Assembly (NCBI RefSeq): GCF_040807025.1
Contig: NC_090942.1
Span: forward strand, 41,804,911-41,868,910
Length of the DNA stretch: 64,000 bases
Reading direction: 5' to 3'
From: Struthio camelus
Lineage: Eukaryota; Chordata; Aves; Struthioniformes; Struthionidae
Part shown: positions 10,230 to 20,449 of the stretch, one piece after another
Position numbering within the stretch: position 1 is the first letter of the stretch
Layout of the letters: each line of letters begins with the position of its first letter
Translations under genes and position numbers: made by a program
The notes under the pieces: model-generated
What the model was told of the DNA's origin: nothing
Database searches by the model: none
The model's input: only the letters and a program-made list of their open reading frames with translations

Positions 10230-13200
10230 AAGGTCTAACTTATTAATCTTTAAGTCATTTTGTTAGTCTTGATGGTGCTGCTGTGGAGACCGAGTTACCT
10301 GTAAAGTCTTTATCACTTGCTGAAATAGTCTAACAAACCTAAGTCCAAAAAACTTCAATACACACAATGTATGTTCATTGTGTTACTTATGGACACTATC
10401 TTATTGCACTTAGGCTACAGTTCAGGAGTTACAAAGGATTAGACAGATTCAGGCAAGGAATCTTTAAAGCTGTTTTAGACATGTAGTACTTGGGGATGAG
10501 TGTAACTAGCTCTAAAGACTGGGAGTGATGATTTGAAATCTGTTTTGCAATGGACTCAAATACTGGTTCTAACATTGGGACACTTCAGGTCCAGATAGGA
10601 CTTAAATGAACTGCATTGTATTATGATTAATTTTTGAAGGTGTATTGAACTGGAGTAGTGCATTCAAATCTCTTAAGATAGTTAAGTAATTGAATGTCAT
10701 TGAGTGCAAGTTTTCTCAGTGTGGACACATTGTGGACAGGTATTCCTGCATATTAAAAAGCATCCTTTAGTCCTTTTATCCTGCCACTTTCATTGTTCTA
10801 GCTGTTTAAATTGTAGTCAATCTCTGCCTACAACTCTTGAACAAATCTAGTAATTCTATTTCTGTTCTAGATTCCAAGCCAGGTGAAAAAAGCTTTGCAA
10901 AAAGTTGAGGTTGTAGAAGGTAGTCAGATGGAGTTCTCAGAAAACATTGGATGCTGTCACAGGAAGCGGTCTAAAAAAGTGGGGGGAACAGGAGGCCTGC
11001 TTGAGGTCAGAAATTCCCATGAGCTGGAAGTGGGATAGCATAGGGGAATGAGAATTTGAGTTAACTCAGTTCCTCTTTTTTTTTCTTCCCTTTGTCAAAG
11101 GAAAGGGAGAAATAGAAAAGAACAAGTGGTAAAAACTGAAGGTGCTGATAACGGGCTGCTGGAGTGGAGCTGATGTGTTCTTGGTGGAGTTGCTGGTGTA
11201 TCTTTTCAGCAATGGTAATTGGCCAATTCAAGTTTTTTTTTTGAAGATAACTTCTTAGGTTGCTTTTTGTCTGTGAAATATCTTTTAGTTTAGTAAAAAA
11301 AAAAAAAAAAAAAAAAAGACTAACTTTGAACAGACTTTCAGAAACAATGTCAACCTACTTACAACTTCATGGAATGTGTTCATTTGAGATAGTTACAGTT
11401 AACTGACTTTGTTAATCTTAAGTTTGCATAAAAGTTTAGGTTTTTCTCTTCCTGACTTGTCAGAACAGATCTTCCTATGAAGATAACTTTTACTACTGTT
11501 GTGACAGGGAGTCCCAGATGAAGACCAACATCCTTGGCACTAGCTGCACCAACTCAACAAAGACAACTTGAAAACCAGCTCTGTTTTTACTGTGCTGAGC
11601 TTTTTGTTTCCACTACTCTTTTTGGAGGATTCTGTTCAACATTGGAGGTTTTTCCCCTCTTTAGGACCAACCTGTGCGTGTCAGTGTTGTAGCTGCCTAC
11701 TGAGTTTAGGCTTTTTCCATCAAATAACAACAACGTATATTTTTTCCCTTTTGCATTCTTAGAGCTGTCATTGGTTATTGGGTTGAGCAGGATGAGGTGG
11801 GGAGACAGTATGAGAAATGTGAAAATTCTAGAATGTGTTTTATCTAGAATGGGCTTGAAAGGACAGTCTATAAAATTTTCACCATGTGACAAAGGCATTA
11901 TTTTGTTTGAGATGAGTGAAAATATTTTGGCTTAGAGGAAATGTTTAATCTGTTCAAAAATATGAATTGCTATAATGACTTCCAAAATGTAAGTTTACTT
12001 CAAGCTGATACCTCTTGAGTCTTAATTTTTCAAGGCTAAGAGGATTGCCAAATCCTAGGCCAAAACTAGACCAGATGAGGCCAAAATTTTCGTTCGGTAT
12101 ATTTTACAGTCCTAAAAAGCTTTATCCATGATTGTAGTGAGGAGCCGTGTAATCGTCCATATTCCTCTGGAGAGTTTGGAGCTTTGATTATATTCAACAC
12201 AAAGATGTTAGATAAAAACATACTTCGTAGTCTATCCATCACCACTGCTTTGTGCATTCGGGCAAACAACATGTCCTGATGCAGCTGCTGAGTGAATAAG
12301 GGGCTTAGAATAGTTGGTCTGAGGCTTAATGACATTAAATTATACTCTTGAGCCTTCTGGGGATCGGGGCCATCTTTTCAGTATGTGAATACAGCGCTTG
12401 ACACTGTGGGACACTGATACTTTTGCCGGGACTTAAGGATTTCAGCTTGTGTAGGAAACATTTCTGAAGTGGTATGTGATGGTAAGTTATAGAAAGAAGC
12501 AAGTATTGGGTTAATAACAGATGCATCATTAGCACTGCCTTTTGAGCAGCTAGCATGGAGTGTAGCATTGACTACCCCCACCTTGAAACAACTATTACGT
12601 TAATTTCCTGCTCTTTCCAGGAAATGTTGCCTGTTGGTGGTGTTGTAATGTGTATGTATGTACAAGGAATGGTGTTACTGTCATTTGTCTTTGCTTTCTA
12701 AATTCATTGCTTTGGCAATATTAGTCTGTGCCAATCAACAAACAGATTGGTTTCTGCTTAGTCATCACTCTCGGATAGTTTCCAGCTTGCGTCTCTGGAG
12801 GCTGATGCAATCCATGTATCTCTCCCTGCATGGCAAATGCAGAGCACTTCATGTTGGCATCTGCTCTGCTTGCTTGATAGTTTTAAAAAGTTTCTTTTCC
12901 CATTGCAAGAACCAAGAGCTATTGTAAACCTGTAATCAGCTGTATCAACAATGTTTTCTTATGACAGGTATTGTATGTTTTGGGTTGCTTCATTTTCTGA
13001 AGTTCTATTAGTAATTGATATGCATAGATAAAAAAATCAACTTCACAAACAACTCATGGTTGTGGTTTTATATATATATGTGACCTACTATGAGTGCTTG
13101 AAGAAAGCCTCTCGTCCAGTGTACTGCTTTCATGTCCTGCACATAGCCCTGTCTTCATACTCCAAATACCCAAAAATGCTAGTGGGGAAAGGGATTTTCC

Positions 13201-14657
13201 TTCCTTCTAGTTTCAATCTATTTATTAAATTCACTTGTCCTTATCCTTGCCTAACTTCATAGCAGGAGGTAGCCAAACATGGAATTTTACTCTACCTTCC
13301 TGTGCTACTTGTGCAGGTTAGGCTTGTAGGTTTTCTTAGAACAAGAGATTACAAAGACTGTCATCTCTCCTCCTCGCTGAGAGAAGGCCAACAAGTGAGC
13401 GCAGAAGATCCTAATTGGTCCTAGAGACTACCCTTATACTGACAAATAAATTGGGCCAGGGCATAAGGAGCTCCGGCCTTGAGAGCAAATGGCACAGTAC
13501 AGCGTTCATCTATACCATTAAGCTCTCTTCTCCCCTTTAAACAGAGTTTACATGCTGCCTACTTGAAATGGCTATGCTATTTGCCAGACTGTGCCTAGAC
13601 ACTGTCCTGTGAGAAACCTAGTTGGGATGGACCAAAATTACATGAGAGAGCATGCTAATGATTCTACAGTAAGGATGACCCTGGGTCAGTGCTCAAGCCT
13701 GTGCCACAGGCTTAATTGGTTTACTTGAATAGATGTAGCCAGAGTCTGATCTCTCGCCCAGTCTCTACTCTTGATTGCTAATTAGGTTGGGAGTTTTTTT
13801 TTTTTTTTTAACCTTTCCTCTTGTACAAGGTAAAATAAGAGCTTATGACAGCTAAACCTGGAATATTTCCATTATCCTTCATATATTCCAATTAAGGAAC
13901 AGGGATATAAGCCAGCATAATATTCCTTCCATCATATGAGGAACTCCATAGAGAAGCTTTGTTTGAGGTGTGCCTGCTGCAAACCAGAGTCTGGGACAGC
14001 AAACCCATTTACTGCCTGCTTCTGACCTGTGACAAACTGCAATAGCCTGGAAAAATTGTGGACTGTGTTCCTGTCAGAGCAAGGCTTGAAACGTATTCTT
14101 TTCCTGTGAGCAAAAAAAGAGGTCAAAGGGAAAGATTTTTTTTGGCACTGTTTATCTTTCTCTCACTGCTGTGAGGATTTTGCATTTGTACAAATTAAGC
14201 CTGTGATGGAAGGACTTGAAATAATCCGTACTGGTCTTGTCCGGGCCAGGCTTTCGTGTGGTTGAGTATGTGGGCAGCTGACACATCTGAATACACGAAT
14301 GGATCCTGGAGCTCTGCTGAAATAGTTGTGTGAACAACAGTAACAGCAACAATAACAGCTGCTGCAGCTCTTGGCACAGCAATAATAGCTACAATTGCAG
14401 CTGTGACAGCAACAGAAGCCACAGGAAAGCCAGGAACAGTTTCTGGCGGGGGTGCTGTGACTTCCTCAATGTGGCAGAAGATTCCTTATTAGAACAGATG
14501 ACTACTTAAAACTCCAAGAAGTGTGGGCCACCAAGATGATACTGTCCTTGTTACTCCCATCCGTGTAGTGTGCACGAAGCTACAGACTGTCCCATTATTT
14601 TCTTAATGGGCTTATGGAGAAAGGAAAGGAATCTCCTAGCACTTTTCAATCTATTGC
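10230..14657. other. Intergenic region between RAB21 and TBC1D15, first part
   Basis: No gene with a recognised product is seen. The stretch contains an A-run at 11295-11317, a T-run at 13794-13809, and antisense gene-like open frames (12066-12599, 13932-14126, 14152-14422) described separately. A CAG/CAA-rich degenerate triplet stretch lies at about 14333-14420. Confidence 0.7.
12066..12599 (-). pseudogene. Unidentified antisense gene-like frame with one internal stop
   Basis: On the minus strand one reading frame stays open from just below 12599 to a TAG next to 12066, broken only by a TGA at 12378-12380. That is about 170 codons with one stop. Upstream of the stop it reads ASFYNLPSHTTSEMFPTQAE. 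Downstream it reads SLRPTILSPLFTQQLHQDML, then RMHKAVVMDRLRSMF. The composition looks like protein rather than noise, yet I do not recognise the family and no splice structure is evident. It could be a decayed retrocopy, an old exon or chance. An upstream TAA closes the frame in the N-terminal direction. Confidence 0.25.
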
Positions 14658-14684
14658 ACATGCTATTGTGTACCAATAGCATGT
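14658..14684. repeat. 11-bp perfect inverted repeat with 5-nt loop
   Basis: ACATGCTATTG at 14658-14668 is repeated as its exact reverse complement at 14674-14684 around the loop TGTAC. It could form a hairpin. It sits 5 bp before a 16-bp tandem duplication and about 35 bp before the CR1 copy. Confidence 0.9.
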
Positions 14685-14688
14685 ACCT

Positions 14689-14720
14689 AAAGGTCAGTGA
14701 ATGGAAAGGTCAGTGAATGG
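14689..14720 (+). repeat. 16-bp direct tandem duplication
   Basis: AAAGGTCAGTGAATGG occurs twice back to back, directly before the recognisable start of the CR1 element. Confidence 0.9.
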
Positions 14721-15418
14721 AAATAACCCCATGCACCAGTATAGGCTGGGAACCAACTGTTTAGAAAGCAGCTTTGCAGAGAAGGACCATGGTGACCAAC
14801 AAGTTGGATGGGAGCCAGCAATGTGCCCTAGCAGCAAAGAAGGCCAATGGCATCCTGGGCTGCATTAGGAAGAGCATTGCCAGCAGGTTGAGGGAGGTGA
14901 TCCTGCCCCTCTACTCAGTCCTGGCGAGGCCACACCTGGAGTACTGTGTCCAGCTCCTCAATAGAAGAAAGAAATGAAACTACTGGAACGAGTCCAGCGA
15001 AGGGCCACAAAGATGATCAAAACGTTGGACATAAAAGGAGAGGCTGAGAGAGCTGGGATTGTTTAGCCTGAAGAGGAGTGGCTCAGGGAGGATTTGATCA
15101 ATGTTTGTAAATATCTGATGGGAGGATGTAAAGAAGGTGGAGCTGACTCTTTTGACCCAGTCAAAAGGACAAGAGGCAATGGGCACAAACTGAAACACAG
15201 CATAAGAGTATCTGAGCATGAAAAAACTCTTTCACTGTGAAGGTGGTTTAACACTGGAACAGGTTGCCCAGAGAAGTTGTAGAGTCTCCCTCCTTGGAGA
15301 CATTCAAAACCATTCAGGGCAAGATCCTGAGCAACCTAGCTGACCCTGCTTTGAGCAGGGTGGTTGGACTAGACAATCTCCAGAGGTCCCTTCCAACCTC
15401 AACCAGTCTGTGATATTG
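14721..15418 (+). mobile_element. CR1 LINE 3' fragment
   Basis: A 5'-truncated CR1 retrotransposon lies in the sense direction. It has the CR1 phrases CCATGCACCAGTATAGGCTG near its start, GGCCAATGGCATCCTGGGCT, and GGTCCCTTCCAACCTCAACC at its 3' end. Translation near 14774-14960 gives the C-terminal part of the reverse transcriptase ORF ([27 protein letters not shown]), with an internal deletion and frame damage after about 14960. It is a dead copy. This repeat class is typical of birds and other sauropsids. Confidence 0.93.
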
Positions 15419-18400
15419 CAACCTGATAGCAGAGTCATTTTGTTCTTTGTCTTGAATAATGACATGCTGCTTGTTATGCAATGATAATTTGCAAAAGAAC
15501 AAGGAGGCAGGACCTAAGGAGAAGGTCTGGTAGTTTGGGCAATTAGCTACAAGGTGGTCACCCATCTCATAGAGTAGAGTTGGTCTGTGGGACTGAGAGC
15601 TCTCTGAAATGCTCCTGCTTTCCTGAGAGTGAGGGAAGTGCCGACTGGGACTTTGGGAGTAGTGTGATGGGACGGGAGTCCTACCAGGAAGATTCCTGTG
15701 GAACTTGTTGATCATTCTCCAGGGAAACTTCTGGGTGAAACTCATTTCCTATGTCTGGTAGAAGGAGAAGGGAGCTGCACTGAATACATCTCCAAAGGAA
15801 AGGGAAGTCTCAGGGCTAAGCTGGAGAAGTATCTCAAACTTGACCTCTAGCTACCCCTGAGAGAAGACCTCTTCAGGAAACAAAAGCAACTCTGGTTGTT
15901 GAGTAAGGGCTACTGCTTAATGATGATTAATTTTAAACTCAGGGTACCGTTCCGTGGGGCTGATTCCAAGCTCCCTATAAGGTAGGAAATTATGTTGTCG
16001 TTGGAAATAATAGAAAACTCCCAAGGATTGCTTTGGTCCGAAGGCCAGATAAGAAAGCAAATGTTTCAAATCTTAATGCTGTAAATAAATGACGAGTTAA
16101 AATTAATCCCTTGACTTATGTGAGTGGCCCTCATCCAATGACTTTGTGTGTGCTCTGATAAGGTATATTCCAGTGATGACTTCCAACAAAGCATATTATT
16201 ATATTAACTCTGGGAATGCAAACGTTAACTGATATCTGCCAGTAATGGAAGTGGGACTTATTCTTTGATTCTTTACTTAGTCACCAGCTCCTTCAGGTAA
16301 TGCTGTACTTCTCCCTGTTCTGGTTGTACAGAAGAAGTGAAAGCTTTTCCTTTTGGACTTGTTTCACAGCCTTCAAAGGCTATTTTTTCCTCTGTTTTGT
16401 TGCTCTTTTGGAAATGGTAAAAATCAAGAGTTTAAAATATCATTAAATGAAGACATACATTATGATTCTGACCACTCTTCTAGTGGCATACAATGTTTCT
16501 TTGTAAAGCTATTTGCAGGATTGCTTAACGTGTTGCTTTTACAGTGTACCTGTGTATATATACAAAATGACTCCAGCTGCAGGAACACTTAGAATTCTGT
16601 ATTTGAAGTCTGCAGGAGCCTCTCTTCTTCATTCTACTCTCCTCGTTTTCAGCCCCGTGCTAGGCACATCTCTCGATTCAAAGATCAAGACTATTTTAAA
16701 CATAGGATTTTAGTCAGGTCGTTATTTCCTGTTTCGTGCGTGTGCAGTATTTTTTGTTTTCCTCTATGCATTGTATCCAGAACACCGTGATGCTGGATAA
16801 CGCTTGCATATGCTTTCAGACTCTGATCTTCAGCGCTGTCAAAGTATTTTGGTTACTAATTGTCAGAGGCAGTACCTTTCTTATACCTCTTGGCTTCTCT
16901 AAGTCTAGTCTTCCAGATCCCAGCTGCTACTTTTCTTAGGGTGTAATGGAAAATAATCTTGTCTCTTTGGCCAAGTTTTGAGTTACAGCTCCCCTGTACA
17001 AATGCTGATTACCTTAGCACAAGTCTGGCCACAGTAACCAGTTCGAATGAATTAAAATTTTTCTAGAATAAAACTTTTAAGAGACTCAGTCTGGAAAGAA
17101 AAAATTCTTGGATCTTTTTACAGCTCCATCTTTCATAGGTTTCTATTGAGTTTCTATTCTTAAGGGATCCTCTTCTCTCATCCTTCTTCTGAAGAGCACT
17201 TTTGCCATTATTTTGAGTTGTAGCTCCATGCCTGGCAAATCAACTCTGGTTTTGTGCATAGAACCACAAACTGTCCTGAATCCCGTCCCCTCTCACCAAG
17301 GGTATCTGAAGTGACTGTTTTGCCTTCCTGTTTGTTTTAAACATAGCCCATTCTTAAGATAGATCAAAGCTTTCATATGCAGGGTTCTCAAAGCTTAGGA
17401 TACGGTAGCTCCTCCTCACTGCTCACATTTTATAAAGTCTGTAATAGCATTACATCTGAGTATTCACAAATTCCTATAGTGTGTTTCTCATTGAGTGACT
17501 GTACAAATAAATATAGGAATGCTGGAAGCTTAAGGAAAAATGTATAAAGTAGCTACAGGTTAGCTTTCAGTGAGCTTACACATAAACTGTAATTAACTGT
17601 TAATTAACAGTTTTTTAGCAGTAGGGAATCTGAAAGAAGAAACTTAGTAGTCAGTATTCTGAAATGAGGAATCTAACTACAAAATTTGTCCTGTAGAGAG
17701 TTGGACCAGATGACCTCCAGAAATTCCTTCAACCTAAATGATTCTATGATCGTATGAAAAATAAGGACCTTGTCCCATCCAGCTGGCGATCAAATTATAG
17801 GCCAGAAACAACAGGTGGATACAGAGTATAAAACTGTTAAGAGCCAATTATAATGTAGAAGGGAAAATCTAGAGAGAAATTAGGTCTAAAGCATGAACCA
17901 GGCTATAAGCCTGGAAGACAGCTGCGAGGTTGATACTGAAGAGGGGTATGGATGCCAGGACAGTCTAGAGTAAAATAAAACCGTGTCTGTCTTTGGCTGC
18001 CTGCTGATGACAAAAAAGATGCCAAGATTTTAGCTTGCATTAGGAGTTGATGACTGTAGTGCAGTGAGTCATGAGATAAATATATATTTGTTGATAAAAT
18101 TACCCGCAAAGAGAAAGAGGACTGATGAAAATTGGAGAGTGGATCTTTCATTCAATATGCTAATGACAGTCCAAGAGATAGGAGAATGAGATGACAGTCA
18201 TACTAGTGAAGAGAGGAGATTTTTAAGTCCACTGTAGACTGTGATAAAGGCTAAAGAAGCCAAGACTGGAATATTAATTCTGAACTTCTACAAGGAAAGA
18301 AAATTGGAAAGAAACCTTGACAAAAGTAGTTTCAATGAAGTGCAAGAAGGCAAAGAAGAACGTGAGTATGTAATAGAACTAAGGAAGGGAAATCCCAGGT

Positions 18401-19725
18401 GTTCATTGCAGACTTCAGGGAACTTGGAGGTGGAAAGAAGTGGAGAGACAAATGGGATTAAAGGAATAGTAAAACGTGTGCAACTAATGTGTGATTATAT
18501 TGTAAGGAGTAAGAAATGGAAGTGAGAAGAAACGGAAAGGAAGGGAATAAACATCAGGGAATCCAAAAGAGATTAAATCATTGGAGTAGTGGAGTAATTC
18601 ATTTATGGTGATGCTATTTTTAATGTGTATCCTTTTTCCTTAAATTTACCCCAAATATCATTTTTGTTCTTCCTAAATGCAAAGAAAGAGCGCATCACAG
18701 TTACTATATCCATTTTTTGCCATATCCATACAGCTTTCAAAACCTACATATTACTACAAGGATTTGTGTTCTGGCTGCAGGTTTTTTAATCCGTATGCAT
18801 GTTTATACAGTTTATATAGAAAGATAGTCGAGATAGATGGTCACAATTCTGAAGTAAACAGATATTTATCTTGAGACTAGCAACTCTTGTTTCTGATGGT
18901 AAAAAATATAGTATGGCTATTAATCTAGCAAGCGAGTTCTAAGTTTGAGAAGTTGGAATCAAATTTCAATGCCATTTTATGAGGCTCCTTCAGAGTAGTG
19001 GATCACTCTCATGTGAGCATCCCATTCATCCATTTTGAAAAACAATACTTGAGAGAGATATTACGTGCTCAAAGTACCTTATGGTAAGATGCTGGCATAC
19101 AACAAATGCAGTCTGAGAAAAATTTTGTTTCTCTGAACAGGATCAAAGGCTGCAGACATTAAATGACAGATGAAAGATTTTATATTTAAGTAATACCATT
19201 AATTATATGCTCTTCCAGTAAAGAAGGCCAATCAAAACCTATTGAAATCAACAGGAGGGTTCATCCAGAGCCTCTTTATAAATTTGCATGTATGTGAATG
19301 CTGAACGCTTGCTAACATTGGTAAGCTTGTAACGAAGGTTTGGCTTTTTGTGGAATATGGGTATGTTGCGTTATCTGCTAAAAGCAGAGGCAATCTCAAC
19401 CTGCAACAGTTGTATTTTTGACTGACAGTAAATATCTGGTCTGTCGCCCACTATTTCTTTGCTATTCATGGGGTGGCACAGTAAGAAGAGAAAGAAAACA
19501 ACTACAGAGACTATGATGAGTTTTAGATCAAATTTCTAGCAGTTCTCAAAGCGCGATTACAATCTCACGTGCCTCAGGAAAAAAAAAAAGCTTAAAGGAC
19601 AGAAAAACACTTTTCAATTGCCTTACTGCGATACTTGCACGACCTAGATTGGTAACTATTACTTTGGTTCCAAAAGAGCAAAGCCCGGGAGCTGTTTCAA
19701 GTCTACACGTCCACAGTTTATTGGC
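15419..19725. other. Intergenic region, second part, up to the TBC1D15 promoter
   Basis: No recognised gene is present. The stretch contains a short CR1 tail (17694-17757), purine-rich sequence at about 18240-18560 that may be an old decayed repeat, and unassigned open frames. GC content rises sharply near 19.7 kb at the CpG island. Confidence 0.7.
17694..17757 (+). mobile_element. CR1 3'-end fragment
   Basis: The sequence contains GTTGGACCAGATGACCTCCA and then TTCAACCTAAATGATTCTAT, the diagnostic CR1 3' terminus with its ATTCTATGA-type end. Only the last 60 or so bases remain. Confidence 0.85.
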
Positions 19726-20421
19726 GGCCCCTTTGTCTCTTCTTTAGTCCCCCTGCTGGATAAATTCGGCCGTTTCACCTTTCCCTCGTCCTTCGCCGTC
19801 TCCTTACCCGCGCAGCTTTCTTCTGAAGCCGGGGCTACAGGGCAGCGCACGACCGAGGCGGAGCTGGGCGTCCTACCGGCCCCTCAGGGAAAGGCGCGGC
19901 GGGAGGGCTTGACGCCGTCCCCTCGCGGGGACGCAAAATGAGTGGGAAAAAAAACGATGAAAAGAGAACACGGCCCTCGAAAATCCGCCATATTCCTGCC
20001 GTCCAGCACATGCGCACCCCGCCTTCCCCCCACGGGGTACCCCCCGGCGCGATACGCCCCTCCTGCCGGCCCCCACTCCCTCCCGGCTTCGGCGAGGCGC
20101 CGGTTGGGACCAGCGGCCGTTGAGGGCGGAGGCGCGCAGCCTCCGCGTGGCGGCGGGGGAGAGGGCCTGCCCGGCCCGGCCCCGCCCCCTGGCGCTGCGG
20201 CCCCGCCCCCGCCAGCTCGGCCCTGGCGGGTTCGTGCGTCGCCGCGCGGCGCTCCGTGCCCCTTCCCTTCCCGCCCTCACGTGCGGCCTGCCGGCGGGGC
20301 TGCCTCCGCCTCAGTGCGCCTGCGCCGCCCACCCGGCCGCGGCGGGCGGGGGAGACGGGGCTTGTTGTGAAGCGGCGGGGAAGCACGTGAAGGGCGCAAC
20401 GTCATCATAAACACTCGTAGC

Positions 20422-20434
20422 CAACATGGCGGCG
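20422..20434 (+). promoter_or_regulatory. TBC1D15: YY1-type motif overlapping the TBC1D15 start codon
   Basis: CAACATGGCGGCG contains ATGGCGGC, the core of the YY1 site often found just after the start site of housekeeping genes. Here it overlaps the initiator ATG at 20426, which also has a good Kozak context (A or G at -3, G at +4). Binding is inferred. Confidence 0.5.
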
Positions 20435-20449
20435 CCTCCGAGCGGCAAG
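20426..20449 (+). CDS. TBC1D15: TBC1D15 coding exon 1
   Basis: The 24 coding bases encode MAAPPSGK in the CpG island, followed by donor GTAACG. The phase is 0. The next exon starts at the expected residues for this family (VAYEQEGVFIHSS), which confirms the junction. Confidence 0.92.

Noticed and set aside
11295..11317. A23 run as the tail of a retrocopy in sense orientation
   Set aside because: No gene-like sequence or poly(A) signal in the right place was found directly upstream.
15314..15745. 143-codon minus-strand open frame taken as one gene
   Set aside because: Its C-terminal quarter is the reverse of the CR1 3' end, so the frame as a whole is not a gene. Only the part above 15440 is kept as a possible relic.
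19835..20386. 183-codon open frame on the minus strand, and others of 100-142 codons in the same island
   Set aside because: They are Arg/Pro/Gly/Ala-rich by-products of GC-rich DNA in which stop codons are rare, they overlap on both strands, and they match no domain.
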